Numbered from the stretch's first letter, positions 35,493 to 45,026 are shown. The stretch: 64,000 nt of DNA from Candidatus Merdivicinus excrementipullorum (GCA_018716725.1 DVJP01000082.1:1-64000); one strand, 5' to 3'. The notes: generated from the sequence alone by a model not told the origin. Translations and numbers: made by a program.

Positions 35493-36047
35493 TTAGTTTT
35501 TGTCCTCCGAGTATTTTTGAAGGATGCTGCCCGATGTCCGCACAAGGCAGTTTTTCAGCAGGCCGGCAAATTTTTCCGCAGACATACAATCCCGGTCCAG
35601 CAGCCAGCGCTTGATGGCACAGAGAAAGGCGTCGGTGTAAAAATCCACATAAAACCCCAGGGAATCGTCCCCGCCGAAGATTTTTTCCATATCGGCGGCC
35701 ATAATGGCCGCCACAATATCCCGGAAATATTCGGAAAAGGAGTTTTGGCCCTCTATGCTCAGGGTTTTTCGGTAAAAGCTGCGGTTTTCATAGAAATAAG
35801 CGCACAAGTCCTCCAGCAGATCCCAGCCGGTGTGATAGCCTTTTTCCTTCAGGGCCGCCACGCATTCCGTATAATAAATCCAGTTGACCAGGTCATATTT
35901 GTCTTTGAAATGGTAGTAAAAGCTCTTCCGGTTCATGTCGCAGGCTTCGCAGATGTCGCCGACGCTGATTTTAGAAAACGGCTCTTTTTCCATCAGCTGC
36001 TTCAGCGCGGAAGCCAGCGCCCGCTTGGTGATGTTGGAATCGGCCAA
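35493..36047 (-). CDS. TetR-family regulator, DhaS-like
   Basis: A 184-residue TetR protein. The N-terminal helix-turn-helix reads KISVGDICEACDMNRKSFYYHFKDKYDL, and the C-terminal half resembles the DhaS/TetR_C-type ligand domain. The start TTG at 36047 gives the typical MADSNITKRALASALKQLM and has AAGGGGGG 7 bases upstream; ATGs at 36080 and 36083 also lie in frame. A 21-base palindrome overlaps its predicted -35 and recurs before the radical-SAM-like gene, so it probably controls itself and that gene. The ligand is unknown. Confidence 0.85.
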   Translation of the reverse strand: MADSNITKRALASALKQLMEKEPFSKISVGDICEACDMNRKSFYYHFKDKYDLVNWIYYTECVAALKEKGYHTGWDLLEDLCAYFYENRSFYRKTLSIEGQNSFSEYFRDIVAAIMAADMEKIFGGDDSLGFYVDFYTDAFLCAIKRWLLDRDCMSAEKFAGLLKNCLVRTSGSILQKYSEDKN

Positions 36048-36119
36048 ATCCCGGCCCCCCTTATCATTGGATAATGTCATCATGATACCATAGAAACCGA
36101 AAGAAATCAACCGGCTATT

Positions 36120-36148
36120 TTTTTAGACAGTTTCCGGCAAGTGTCCAA
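36120..36148 (-). promoter_or_regulatory. Possible promoter of the TetR gene
   Basis: On the minus strand TTGGAC (36143-36148), 17 bases, TAAAAA (36120-36125). The -35 lies inside the palindromic operator, so a bound regulator would block it. The -10 is weak. Confidence 0.4.
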
Positions 36149-36160
36149 AAAAGTAACACT
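36140..36160. promoter_or_regulatory. TetR-type operator, copy 2 (between TetR and the P-type ATPase)
   Basis: AGTGTCC and GTAACACT bound a 21-base imperfect palindrome with an A-run in the middle, the reverse of copy 1. It sits 93 bases before the TetR TTG and 45 bases upstream of the ATPase -35 box, so it could serve both directions. Confidence 0.75.
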
Positions 36161-36204
36161 TTTACAGATACGGGAAAAATTATAACAAGACGGCGTTTTG
36201 TCTA

Positions 36205-36233
36205 GTGACATTGCGCCGTTTCCGTGATACAAT
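36205..36233 (+). promoter_or_regulatory. Promoter of the P-type ATPase
   Basis: GTGACA (36205-36210), 17 bases, TACAAT (36228-36233), about 20 bases before the GGAGGAA ribosome site. Confidence 0.75.
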
Positions 36234-36266
36234 AGAATCATCAACAAAAGACAGGAGGAATTTGAC

Positions 36267-38885
36267 TTGGCACCCCATTCTCAACCCAAGAGCGAACTGT
36301 TAAGCAGCCTGCAAACTACCCAGGAGCAGGGATTAACAGCCACTCAGGCCGCCCAGCGGCTTTCCCAGTACGGACTCAATAAGCTGGCTGAAAAAAAGCC
36401 GAAAACCAACCTTCAGCGGTTTTTGGCGCAGTTTAAGGATGTAATGATTATCATCCTGCTTATCGCCGCCGCCATCTCTTTCGTTATCGCCTGCGTAGAA
36501 GGCGAACCCATGGAGTTCTTCGAGCCGGTCCTCATTTTGCTGATTGTGGTGCTGAACGCCATTATGGGCATGGTCCAGGAGAGCAAAGCGGAAAAAGCCC
36601 TGGACGCTTTGAAAAATATGTCCGCCCCCCACGCCCGGGTTATCCGGGACGGCAAGGAGTCCGTTATTGACGCCTCCCAGCTGGTGCCCGGCGACATCAT
36701 CAAGCTGGAAGCGGGCGACTTCATCCCCGCCGACGCAAGGCTTTTAAAAAGCGTCAGCCTAAAAAGCGAGGAATCCGCTTTAACCGGCGAATCCGTCCCC
36801 AGTGAAAAGGACGCGGAGGCTGAGATTGCGGAAAACGCCGGGGTCGGCGACCGGAGCAATATGGTGTTTTCCGGATGCTCCGTCACCTACGGCACCGCCA
36901 CCGCCGTGGTCACCGGTACCGGCATGGAAACCGAAATGGGCAAGATTGCGGGGCTTCTGGAAGGGGAAGAAGAAGGCCAGACCCCCTTGCAGCAGAAGCT
37001 GGCCCAGCTGGGCAAATACCTGGGCTTCGTGGCCCTGGCCGCCTGCGCCATTATCTTTGTCGTGGGCCTCATGAACGGCATCGACGTGCTGGAAATCTTC
37101 ATGACCGCCGTTTCCCTGGCCGTTTCCGCCATCCCGGAGGGCCTGCCCGCCATCGTCACCATCGTTTTGGCTATCGGCGTCCAGCGGATGGTCAAGAAAA
37201 ACGCCCTGATCCGGCGGCTGCCTGCCGTGGAAACCCTGGGCAGCGCTTCGGTAATCTGCTCGGATAAAACCGGCACCCTGACCCAGAACCGCATGACCTT
37301 GGTCAAAGCCTATGTGGACGGGGAATCCTCTTTGGAGGACATCAGTTCCGCCAATTCCGATTCCGTCCGGAAGCTGCTGCAATACGGCGCCCTTTGCTGC
37401 GACGGTTCCGTGGTATTCGGCGCCGACGGCAAGGAACAGCACATCGGCGACCCCACCGAAACCTCCATTATCGTGGCCGCCCACAAAAACGGCATGGAAA
37501 AAGACGCCTTAAACGGCCAGTTCCCCCGTTTGGCGGAAATCCCCTTTGATTCCGACCGGAAACTCATGACCACCGTCAACCAGATCGGCGGCAAAAATAT
37601 CGTCATTGTCAAGGGCGCTTTCGACATGATGACTTCCCGCTGCGTCAAGGGCGATATGGAAGCCGCCCGGCAGATGAACGATGAAATGAGCAGGAACGCC
37701 CTGCGGGTTCTGGCGGTTGGATACAAGGAGATTGCAGAAATCCCGGCAGTACCTACTTCGGAGGAATTGGAAAACGGCCTGACCTTTATGGGCTTAGTGG
37801 GCATGATTGACCCGCCCCGTCCCGAAGCCAAAGCCGCTGTGGCTGTCTGCCGCAAAGCCGGCATCAAGCCCGTGATGATTACCGGCGACCACGTTGTCAC
37901 CGCCTCCGCCATCGCCAAGGAGCTGGGTATCCTGGAAGACGGGGACAAGGCCATTACCGGCGCGGAGCTGGACGCCATGACCGAGGAGCAGCTGGACAAC
38001 GAGGTGGAGCACATCTCCGTTTACGCCCGTGTTTCCCCGGAGAATAAGATCCGTATCGTCAAAGCCTGGCAGCGGAAAAACCAGGTGGTTTCCATGACCG
38101 GCGACGGCGTCAACGACGCCCCCGCCTTAAAAGCCGCCGACATCGGCTGCGCCATGGGCATCACCGGCACCGACGTGGCCAAAGGCGCGGCGGACATGAC
38201 CCTCACCGACGACAACTTCGCCACCATCGTAGACGCCGTCCGGGAAGGCCGGGGCATCTACGCCAACATCAAAAAGGTTGTCGGGTTCTTACTGGGAACC
38301 AATATCGGCGAGGTCATCACCGTCTTTGCCGCCATGCTGCTGTGGCATAAGACGCCCCTCTTGTCCATGCAGCTTTTGTGGATCAACCTGGTTACCGACT
38401 CCCTGCCCGCCATTACTTTGGGCATGGAAGCGGTGGAAAAAGACGTTATGGACCGGAAGCCAAAACCCAAGGACGAGGGCATCTTCGCCCACGGTCTTGG
38501 TATTCGGGTAGTTTTGCAGGGCTTTATGTTTGCGATCCTAACCCTCATCGGTTTTGTTGTGGGCGAAAACGTCACCGGTTCCCTGGCGGGCGGCCAGACC
38601 CTGGCCTTTATGATCCTGGCCCTGTCCCAGGTGGTGCAGGCGTTTAATATGCGGTCGGAGCATTCCCTCTTTAAAATCGGGCCTTTTTCCAACCATAAGC
38701 TCAACTGGGCGGCGCTGGCCTCCCTGGCCATGGTCTGCCTGGTGCTGTTTACCCCTGTGGGCATCGCCTTCGGCTTGATTACCCTGCCCTGGGAGCTTTA
38801 CCTGCTGGGCCTGGGGCTTATCCTCGTCCCCTTTGTGGTCATGGAAATTTCCAAAGCCATTGGCCTTATTAAGCATCACCATTAA
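36267..38885 (+). CDS. Calcium-translocating-type P-ATPase (P2A)
   Basis: An 872-residue membrane pump. It has an N-terminal cation-ATPase domain, the TGES loop (SALTGESVPS, about residues 172-181), M4 with AIPEGLPAIVT, the phosphorylation site SDKTGTLTQN with Asp333, a nucleotide-binding domain, the hinge TGDGVNDAPALK and M6 NLVTDSLPAITLGME. The PEGLP plus NLVTD pair marks SERCA-like Ca2+ pumps. It would export Ca2+ using ATP. Start is TTG, 7 bases after GGAGGAA. No calcium- or manganese-sensing leader is visible. Confidence 0.95.
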   Translation: MAPHSQPKSELLSSLQTTQEQGLTATQAAQRLSQYGLNKLAEKKPKTNLQRFLAQFKDVMIIILLIAAAISFVIACVEGEPMEFFEPVLILLIVVLNAIMGMVQESKAEKALDALKNMSAPHARVIRDGKESVIDASQLVPGDIIKLEAGDFIPADARLLKSVSLKSEESALTGESVPSEKDAEAEIAENAGVGDRSNMVFSGCSVTYGTATAVVTGTGMETEMGKIAGLLEGEEEGQTPLQQKLAQLGKYLGFVALAACAIIFVVGLMNGIDVLEIFMTAVSLAVSAIPEGLPAIVTIVLAIGVQRMVKKNALIRRLPAVETLGSASVICSDKTGTLTQNRMTLVKAYVDGESSLEDISSANSDSVRKLLQYGALCCDGSVVFGADGKEQHIGDPTETSIIVAAHKNGMEKDALNGQFPRLAEIPFDSDRKLMTTVNQIGGKNIVIVKGAFDMMTSRCVKGDMEAARQMNDEMSRNALRVLAVGYKEIAEIPAVPTSEELENGLTFMGLVGMIDPPRPEAKAAVAVCRKAGIKPVMITGDHVVTASAIAKELGILEDGDKAITGAELDAMTEEQLDNEVEHISVYARVSPENKIRIVKAWQRKNQVVSMTGDGVNDAPALKAADIGCAMGITGTDVAKGAADMTLTDDNFATIVDAVREGRGIYANIKKVVGFLLGTNIGEVITVFAAMLLWHKTPLLSMQLLWINLVTDSLPAITLGMEAVEKDVMDRKPKPKDEGIFAHGLGIRVVLQGFMFAILTLIGFVVGENVTGSLAGGQTLAFMILALSQVVQAFNMRSEHSLFKIGPFSNHKLNWAALASLAMVCLVLFTPVGIAFGLITLPWELYLLGLGLILVPFVVMEISKAIGLIKHHH

Positions 38886-38924
38886 AATAAAGATTTTAAC
38901 TGCCAATGGAAAGGGGAATTTTGT

Positions 38925-40052
38925 ATGGATAAAAAAACGCTGAAAACTTATCTGCTGCTGATCTCCTTTACCATTGGCCTGGTGCTGGTGGTAGTGCATT
39001 TTGAAACCATCCTGGGCGGGATCGGCGTTTTCCTGCGGCTGCTGACGCCGCTGTTTATTGGCGTTGTCATTGCTTTTGTCCTGAACCGCCCCTATGAGTG
39101 GCTCAACCGGCTCTATCGGGAAAAATGCCGTTTAAAGCCCAGAGCCGCCCAGATCCTGGCGGTTGTTACCGTCTATCTGCTAGCCTTTGGCATACTCACC
39201 CTCCTTGTCTGCATGGTGGTTCCGGAATTAATCCGGAATCTGCAGCTGTTTGCGGCGAGCGTTAACCAGTACCTGCTGGAAGCCCAGGCAATGCTCAACG
39301 GGTTCACGGAAACCTTTGGCCTCCCGCCAGTGGATTTAAGCGATTTTATCAACACAGTCAGCCAGTATCTGGGGACACTGTCCAGCTTTATCAATGAGAT
39401 GATTCCCCAGATCGTAGAGGTAACGGGGGGCTTTATTTCCGGGGTCGTCACTGCCTTTATTTCCATTATCCTGTCGGTGTACCTGCTAAGCGGCAAAGAC
39501 CGGCTTTTGATGCAGCTACGGCGCACTTTAAAAGTTTACCTACCAAACCGGGCCCACGCTTTTTTTGGCAGGCTCTACCGCATTGTGGCCCAGGTGTTTG
39601 GGGATTATGTGGCCGGCCAATGCAAGGAAGCGGTGATTTTAGGCGTTCTCTGTTTTATTGGGATGAGTCTCCTGAGGCTGGATTACGCCGCCCTCATCAG
39701 CACCGTCATTGCGGTTACGGCCCTGATCCCCATGCTGGGGGCGTATATCGGCGGGGCGGTTGGGGTCGTCCTGCTGCTGTTTATCTCGCCGGTTAAGGCG
39801 CTGATCTTTTTGGTATTCCTCATCGTCCTCCAGCAGGTGGAGGGAAACGTCATCTACCCCAAGGTGGTGGGCCGGAAGATCGGCCTGCCGGGACTTTGGG
39901 TGCTGCTGGGAATCACGGTGGGCGGCGGATTGTTCGGCATCTGGGGGATGCTGCTGGCTGTTCCTATCGCTTCGGTAGTTTACCAGGTTATCAAAAAGGA
40001 CGTAAAAAAGCGGGAGGAAGAGAGCGCCCCGCAGGACATTGAGGAAAAATAA
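38925..40052 (+). CDS. AI-2E family (UPF0118/PerM-like) membrane transporter
   Basis: A 375-residue protein with about seven or eight hydrophobic segments. It begins with a helix pair at about 8-65 (LLLISFTIGLVLVVVHF, PLFIGVVIAFVLN) and has the conserved GAYIGGAVGVVLLLFISP and LQQVEGNVIYPKVVGRKIGL blocks in the last 110 residues. The family has members assigned to autoinducer-2 export and to Na+/H+ antiport, so the substrate is open. It follows the Ca2+ pump by 39 bases and is probably co-transcribed. Confidence 0.92.
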   Translation: MDKKTLKTYLLLISFTIGLVLVVVHFETILGGIGVFLRLLTPLFIGVVIAFVLNRPYEWLNRLYREKCRLKPRAAQILAVVTVYLLAFGILTLLVCMVVPELIRNLQLFAASVNQYLLEAQAMLNGFTETFGLPPVDLSDFINTVSQYLGTLSSFINEMIPQIVEVTGGFISGVVTAFISIILSVYLLSGKDRLLMQLRRTLKVYLPNRAHAFFGRLYRIVAQVFGDYVAGQCKEAVILGVLCFIGMSLLRLDYAALISTVIAVTALIPMLGAYIGGAVGVVLLLFISPVKALIFLVFLIVLQQVEGNVIYPKVVGRKIGLPGLWVLLGITVGGGLFGIWGMLLAVPIASVVYQVIKKDVKKREEESAPQDIEEK

Positions 40053-40068
40053 AATGAACTGTAAGAAG

Positions 40069-40103
40069 AAAAGCGGCTGCCGGATACCCGGCAGCCGCTT
40101 TTA
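40069..40103. terminator. Bidirectional terminator between the AI-2E-family gene and the glycosidase
   Basis: AAAAGCGGCTGCCGG pairs perfectly with CCGGCAGCCGCTTTT around a 2-4-base loop, in the gap between two convergent genes. Confidence 0.92.
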
Positions 40104-40156
40104 AATGAAAACAAGGCTGTTTTGAAGGGAAAACAACAAGCAATTTCCCCAAGATT

Positions 40157-41677
40157 TTAAGGTTCGCTAAAATAAACGGCCGCTCCGGGAGAAGATAAAT
40201 CTTCCTTGTCGTCCGTAAGGCATAATTGCCGGATTAAGCTGCCCGGAATGACGCAGGTGTTTTCCTCCCAGCGGACGCCCGCCGAAATGTTTTGCGGCGT
40301 TTGCCGGGCTATATCCTGGGCCCACACCTGTAAAGATGAGCTGCGTTTTGGAAACCGCAGTCTCCAGCTGAAACAATTTCCAAAAAGGCCCACCATACGG
40401 GGCGGGCAATCGAAACAAAGCTCCACGGAAGTATCGGGGCAGACGCCCTCTTCATGGTCAAAGGTTCTGGGCAGTACGGCGGCGGATACCACATGATCCG
40501 GCGTTTTAGAACAGACGACAAAAGGCAGGTCTTTCTGCCCCGATACCAAAGGCAGGGGCATATTCCTGGATAAAGCGGCGGGCGCGGACTGGCGGATAGT
40601 GCGGCCGATGCAGGCGGACATCCATGTTTCACCCGGGCGGAAATGCCAAGAATCCGTTAGGATTGTGCCGGAAACATGAAGGGGCGTGCCTGCAAATGCC
40701 GGCGCGATTCGCTGCCAGCGGACAGCCCGGATCGATTCTAAAAGCTTATGCCGGATGTGGTGCGGGTCGTAATCCAGCCCGGGGATTTCCAACAGCTTCG
40801 GGGAACGCATAATGCCATTGGCACAGCCAAGGCCCGCCGCCAGATAAGGCTCGTCTTCGCAGTTCACAAGGCCCTGCAAATTGTGGCCCAGCAATACTGA
40901 CAGGCGGTCGACAGTACTTGCCGTACCCAATTGCGCTGTTACATCATAGGAACGGAAAACCTGGCTGAATTCCCGAAGGGCCAAGGATTTTTCGGCATAA
41001 TCTTCCCATTGTTCAAAGCGCCCGGTTTCAATACTTCCCTTTTCAGAAACGCGGAAACCGTTCACCGGCCCGCAGTTATAAGCATGTTCAATTAGTAAAT
41101 CCGGATAGGTTTCAGACGCCAATTCCGTCAGCATTCGCCGGAACGACAGGTCATGGGCATGCCGGCCCCAGTCAACTTTCCAGTAAGAAATCCCGGCGTC
41201 CCTGCACCATTCCATCCGCTGTTTCCAGTATTCTTTTTGCGGGATGGATTCATCCGCTTCCTGGGCCGCGATCCAAAGGCCGATTCCTTTCCAGCCTTTT
41301 TCCTGAACCCTGCTGTTGAGCTTTTGGAGCCGTCCGGCAGGCGTCCCGGAAAAAGATGGGAACCGGTCTTCGGATAATTCCAGGGAGCCGAATTTCCCCA
41401 AGTTCTCATCCGGATGTACGCCGTAAGGGACGTCCCACCCGTCGTCCAGCATCAAATATAAGTCGCGCCTGATCTCAGGGAAAAAATCCGCCCAGCCGCA
41501 TTCCCCAAAGAGGGCCTCCTGATTTAGCCGGGAACGGGCGGATTTCGCCCCCTGGTCCCCTTCAAAAAGCGCCGGTGACATAGATTCCAACGGCTCTGTT
41601 ATGCCGCTGAAATTCTGCGTATGCCAGGTACACCAGTAGTTCGGCGTTTTCCCTGCTTTTTCCGGAATGAGATTCAT
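40157..41677 (-). CDS. Putative clan-D-like glycoside hydrolase, third gene of the sensor operon
   Basis: A 506-residue cytoplasmic protein (no signal peptide). A TIM-barrel-like centre shows LMLDDGWDVPYG, GLWIAAQEADES and ISYWKVDWGRHAHDLSF; the last resembles the nucleophile strand (x-K-x-D-W) of GH27/GH36 alpha-galactosidases, and LLIEHAYNCG is the following strand. The C-terminal part looks like a beta-sandwich. The exact family and sugar are not clear. It follows the response regulator by 18 bases, with GGAGG before the ATG, so its expression is tied to the sensor. Confidence 0.75.
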   Translation of the reverse strand: MNLIPEKAGKTPNYWCTWHTQNFSGITEPLESMSPALFEGDQGAKSARSRLNQEALFGECGWADFFPEIRRDLYLMLDDGWDVPYGVHPDENLGKFGSLELSEDRFPSFSGTPAGRLQKLNSRVQEKGWKGIGLWIAAQEADESIPQKEYWKQRMEWCRDAGISYWKVDWGRHAHDLSFRRMLTELASETYPDLLIEHAYNCGPVNGFRVSEKGSIETGRFEQWEDYAEKSLALREFSQVFRSYDVTAQLGTASTVDRLSVLLGHNLQGLVNCEDEPYLAAGLGCANGIMRSPKLLEIPGLDYDPHHIRHKLLESIRAVRWQRIAPAFAGTPLHVSGTILTDSWHFRPGETWMSACIGRTIRQSAPAALSRNMPLPLVSGQKDLPFVVCSKTPDHVVSAAVLPRTFDHEEGVCPDTSVELCFDCPPRMVGLFGNCFSWRLRFPKRSSSLQVWAQDIARQTPQNISAGVRWEENTCVIPGSLIRQLCLTDDKEDLSSPGAAVYFSEP

Positions 41678-41695
41678 CCTGTTTTCCTCCTTCAG

Positions 41696-43177
41696 TTATT
41701 TTTCAAATTTTTTTCGATACTCCATGGGGGTAATGTCTAGGAACGTTTTAAAGACTTTAATAAAATAATGTTCGTCTGGAAAGCCCACTTGATGGGCGAT
41801 TTCATAAATTTTTAAATCCGTTTTTTCAAGCAGGCTAAGAGCGTGGTCAATCCGGATGCGCTGTAAATACCGGACGGCGCTGAAGCCCGTTTCTTTTTTA
41901 AATATGCTGCTGAAATAGGCGTAGCTCATAGAAACAACGTTTGCTAGTAAAGCCAAATCAATATCCTTGCTGTAATTTTTTTGCATGTATTGGATGGCCC
42001 GGGAGACGGCAGAATGAACCGTGTGTTCCTGTTTGGAGAAGACCGTCATAAATTTCAGAAGGTTCTGTTCAAAACAGCTTTTCAGATGTTTCAGCGTCTC
42101 GCATTGCTCCATCCACTGCCGAAAGTCGGTGGGAAACCCCAGCTGGATTTGGAGATACTCAAATATCTGGATTAAGATTAGGCGTAATAAGCATGCGCCC
42201 TGGGTGCAGAAGTGATCCAGATAGGAAAACAGGTCGTTTAAGCTTAATTCAATAGCGGAAGCTTCGTTATTTTGAACCGCCTGGGCAATTGCCCGCACAA
42301 ATGCGATCACATTTTCCGGTATTGTGAAAGCACCCTGTGCCGGTGCAAATAAAGGCTGGTCTGGGTTGGCATATCGCTTATATAATGCGTTTTCCGCCTC
42401 CTCTGCCGACTGGCGGAATTGGGTAATTTCTGAAACAGCCGTGCCATAGCCGCAGAAAAGTTTGACGCTTAATTTTTTCCGGAGGTTCAGTAAGAAGGAA
42501 CGAAGCTTTTCCGCCATGTCGTTTTCCGCAGCTTTGTTGGGAAGGCAGATGGCCATGCGGAATCCATAAGGTTCATAAAGGAATACTTGGCTGTTTGGAA
42601 AAAATTCGGTCAGCCACCCTTCCAGGTATTCTTCAATGGTGTAGAAATTGTTTTGGTAAGCAGCGCACAAGTGGATAGCTGCCGCAGCATAAAATGTCCC
42701 CTGGCAGTGCCGGACAAATGAGGAAGCGGGCAGGGATGCCGAAACGACCTCTTCCCAATGATGCTGCAAAAGGCTGTAAATCATGGAATTCTGTTTTTTG
42801 ATTTCGCCGATACGTTCCATGCATGTTTCCAGTAATTTTTGCAGTTCCCCTTTATCAATGGGCTTTAATAAATAATCCACTACCCCCAATTTAATTGCGG
42901 ACTGCGCGTAGGAAAAATCACTGTAACCGCTGAGGATAATACACTGCATATCAGGGTACATCCGTTTTACTTTCTGAATAAAATCCAGGCCGTTTAAATG
43001 GGGCATCTGGATATCGGTAATAATAATGTCCACTGCATTTTTCTGTATGTACTGGTATGCCTCCAAGCTGTTTTCAAAGTAATCTATTTTTTGAATGGGA
43101 AAGTTAAACTCACGGATGATTTTCTGAAGTCCCAATCCAATAAGAGGTTCGTCTTCACAAATTAATACATGATACAT
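41696..43177 (-). CDS. Response regulator with AraC-type output (YesN family)
   Basis: A 493-residue protein. The receiver domain (about 1-120) has the acid patch CEDE, the phospho-acceptor Asp55 in IIITDIQMP and Lys in YLLKPIDKGE. The middle is an unassigned helical region, and the last roughly 100 residues form an AraC double helix-turn-helix (DIDLALLANVVSMSYAYFSSIFKKE and KIYEIAHQVGFPDEHYFIKVFK). It pairs with the upstream kinase (24 bases between) and probably activates the sugar genes. RBS GGAGG. Confidence 0.95.
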   Translation of the reverse strand: MYHVLICEDEPLIGLGLQKIIREFNFPIQKIDYFENSLEAYQYIQKNAVDIIITDIQMPHLNGLDFIQKVKRMYPDMQCIILSGYSDFSYAQSAIKLGVVDYLLKPIDKGELQKLLETCMERIGEIKKQNSMIYSLLQHHWEEVVSASLPASSFVRHCQGTFYAAAAIHLCAAYQNNFYTIEEYLEGWLTEFFPNSQVFLYEPYGFRMAICLPNKAAENDMAEKLRSFLLNLRKKLSVKLFCGYGTAVSEITQFRQSAEEAENALYKRYANPDQPLFAPAQGAFTIPENVIAFVRAIAQAVQNNEASAIELSLNDLFSYLDHFCTQGACLLRLILIQIFEYLQIQLGFPTDFRQWMEQCETLKHLKSCFEQNLLKFMTVFSKQEHTVHSAVSRAIQYMQKNYSKDIDLALLANVVSMSYAYFSSIFKKETGFSAVRYLQRIRIDHALSLLEKTDLKIYEIAHQVGFPDEHYFIKVFKTFLDITPMEYRKKFEK

Positions 43178-43201
43178 GGTAATCCACCTCCCTATTTGGA
43201 T

Positions 43202-44986
43202 TTACGACAGATTTGCAGCAATTGAAAAGGATAAAACCGCCCCTCCTTGCTCATTATTTTGAATAGATAATCCTCCCGTGTCCCCGCAGATCAGGCAAAT
43301 ACGCTCCTGGACATTGCTTAACCCAATGGAATCTTTGGACTGGGAAACATTTTCTTTATTTTGAAGCCGCTGCTGAATGGACAAAAGCTTTTCTGGGGGA
43401 ATCCCCTGGCCATTGTCAGAAATTGTAAAATGAAGCTGGGAAGCTTCCTGCCAGATATGGATCTGGACTGTAATCTCATTCCGATGGGAGCCGCCATGCT
43501 TAATTGCGTTTTCTACCAATGGCTGCAGGACAAAATTGGGCATCTGGTACTGGGAAATACGGGGATCTGATTGAATCGTCAGGCGGCACACCGGACGGTG
43601 GATTAAGTTCATTAAACAGACGTAATTTTGAATGCTGTCCAATTCTTTTTGAACGGTAGAAATTTCCTCGGTTATATTTGCGTAATACCGGAGCAGTTTT
43701 CCCAAAGCGGTTAACCCCTCCGATATTTTGTGCTGGTCATTAAGCTCCGCCTCCATTTTCAAACATTCCAAAGTATTGTAAAGGAAATGGGGGGAGATTT
43801 GGTGGGATAGGATTTTCAGCTGTAAATCCTTGGTGCGCAGTTTGCTTTCATATACATCGTGGATTAACTTTTGAATATATTGGGACATTAAATTAAAGCT
43901 TTGAAAAGTTTTGTCAATAATGTCGTTTCCCTGAATGTCGATGGAAATATCAAAATTTCCGTTTTGTATTTCCTGCAAGCTTTTATCCAAAACGTTTAAA
44001 CGCTGAAGCAGCTTGTTGACAAAATAGTTGGTGAGGATGCAGAATAAGCCGATGCAGGCAGCTCCAATAAGAAAAAACCAGTATTTTGTAGAGAAAACAG
44101 GCGCTAAAATTTCCTCCATGTTGAAGCAGCTGATCCAGTAAATGTCGGGGATCGCCGTATAGGCATAGACAATGTAGTACTGTTTTCCTTCTAAAGTCAG
44201 AGTCTCCGCTCCTTTCTCAGATTGAATTGCCTCTTTCAGATACGGAAGCAAGTTCTCATTGGGATTTGGATCAGATGAAAAGACAATAGAGTTATCCCTT
44301 AAGGCGTAAATCTCGGCTGGTAAACTATTTGTATAATTAAGGCGAAGATTTTGATAAAGCCCTTCTAAATTACAAACAACTTCCATATAAGTTTGTTTTG
44401 ACTGGAGGGAGGATAACTGGATATAGATGGAAATATTATTTCCCGGTACGGGAATAGAATTAAAAAATTGCCGGTCAAAATCATAGTACTGGATGGAAAA
44501 CAGATTGGATTCCAATTCCTGTACTGCGTCTGCCAGGCAGGGATCCTCCCGAATATGTTTGTCCAAAGGGAAGATGTATCGGTTTTGAAATAACGTATTG
44601 TTTTCTGTATAAAACCGGATGTCGCTGATAGTGTTGGCCCCCAGTGAAGCGACCCAGGAAAGAAGAGGATCAATGGAACGGTAATATCCTAAAATCAGCT
44701 CGCTGGCATCAGAAAAGTTATTGTTAAAAAAGCTGTTTAAGTTTTTGTTTACGCCGATAGTTTGAGCAAAGGAAACGGCCTCCTCCATATTGTCTTCAAT
44801 GGCGCTGCTCTGCTGAAAAAAATCTTCAGCCGTAGAAGTCAAATGATTGTTTTGGACAGATACAACTAAATTCTGATACAGGAAATACATGAGGATTATC
44901 GTAGGAATGGCAATCAAACCATAAAATAATAACAGGATTTTTGCCTTAAAGGAAAGATGATTTAAAATTTTTTTCACAATTTTCAT
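43202..44986 (-). CDS. Membrane sensor histidine kinase (YesM/LytS-type)
   Basis: A 594-residue kinase with a first membrane helix at about residues 15-38, a long extracellular sensing domain, a second helix near 290-310 (YWFFLIGAACIGLFCILTNYF), a HAMP segment, then the His_kinase block LKILSHQISPHFLYNTLE with His400 and a GHKL domain (NAIKHGG, DNGQGIP). The start at 44986 follows GAGG at 6 bases; a TTG 12 bases upstream is less likely. It is the first gene of a three-gene operon reading away from the transporter. It probably senses an external sugar, possibly through the solute-binding protein. Confidence 0.94.
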   Translation of the reverse strand: MKIVKKILNHLSFKAKILLLFYGLIAIPTIILMYFLYQNLVVSVQNNHLTSTAEDFFQQSSAIEDNMEEAVSFAQTIGVNKNLNSFFNNNFSDASELILGYYRSIDPLLSWVASLGANTISDIRFYTENNTLFQNRYIFPLDKHIREDPCLADAVQELESNLFSIQYYDFDRQFFNSIPVPGNNISIYIQLSSLQSKQTYMEVVCNLEGLYQNLRLNYTNSLPAEIYALRDNSIVFSSDPNPNENLLPYLKEAIQSEKGAETLTLEGKQYYIVYAYTAIPDIYWISCFNMEEILAPVFSTKYWFFLIGAACIGLFCILTNYFVNKLLQRLNVLDKSLQEIQNGNFDISIDIQGNDIIDKTFQSFNLMSQYIQKLIHDVYESKLRTKDLQLKILSHQISPHFLYNTLECLKMEAELNDQHKISEGLTALGKLLRYYANITEEISTVQKELDSIQNYVCLMNLIHRPVCRLTIQSDPRISQYQMPNFVLQPLVENAIKHGGSHRNEITVQIHIWQEASQLHFTISDNGQGIPPEKLLSIQQRLQNKENVSQSKDSIGLSNVQERICLICGDTGGLSIQNNEQGGAVLSFSIAANLS

Positions 44987-45026
44987 AGAAAACCTCAAAT
45001 AGACTCAAACAGGGATTAACAATTAT

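Noticed and set aside
36181-36266. Manganese/calcium riboswitch (yybP-ykoY type) before the P-ATPase
   Set aside because: The promoter leaves a leader of only about 30 bases, too short for a riboswitch, and no paired stems are seen.
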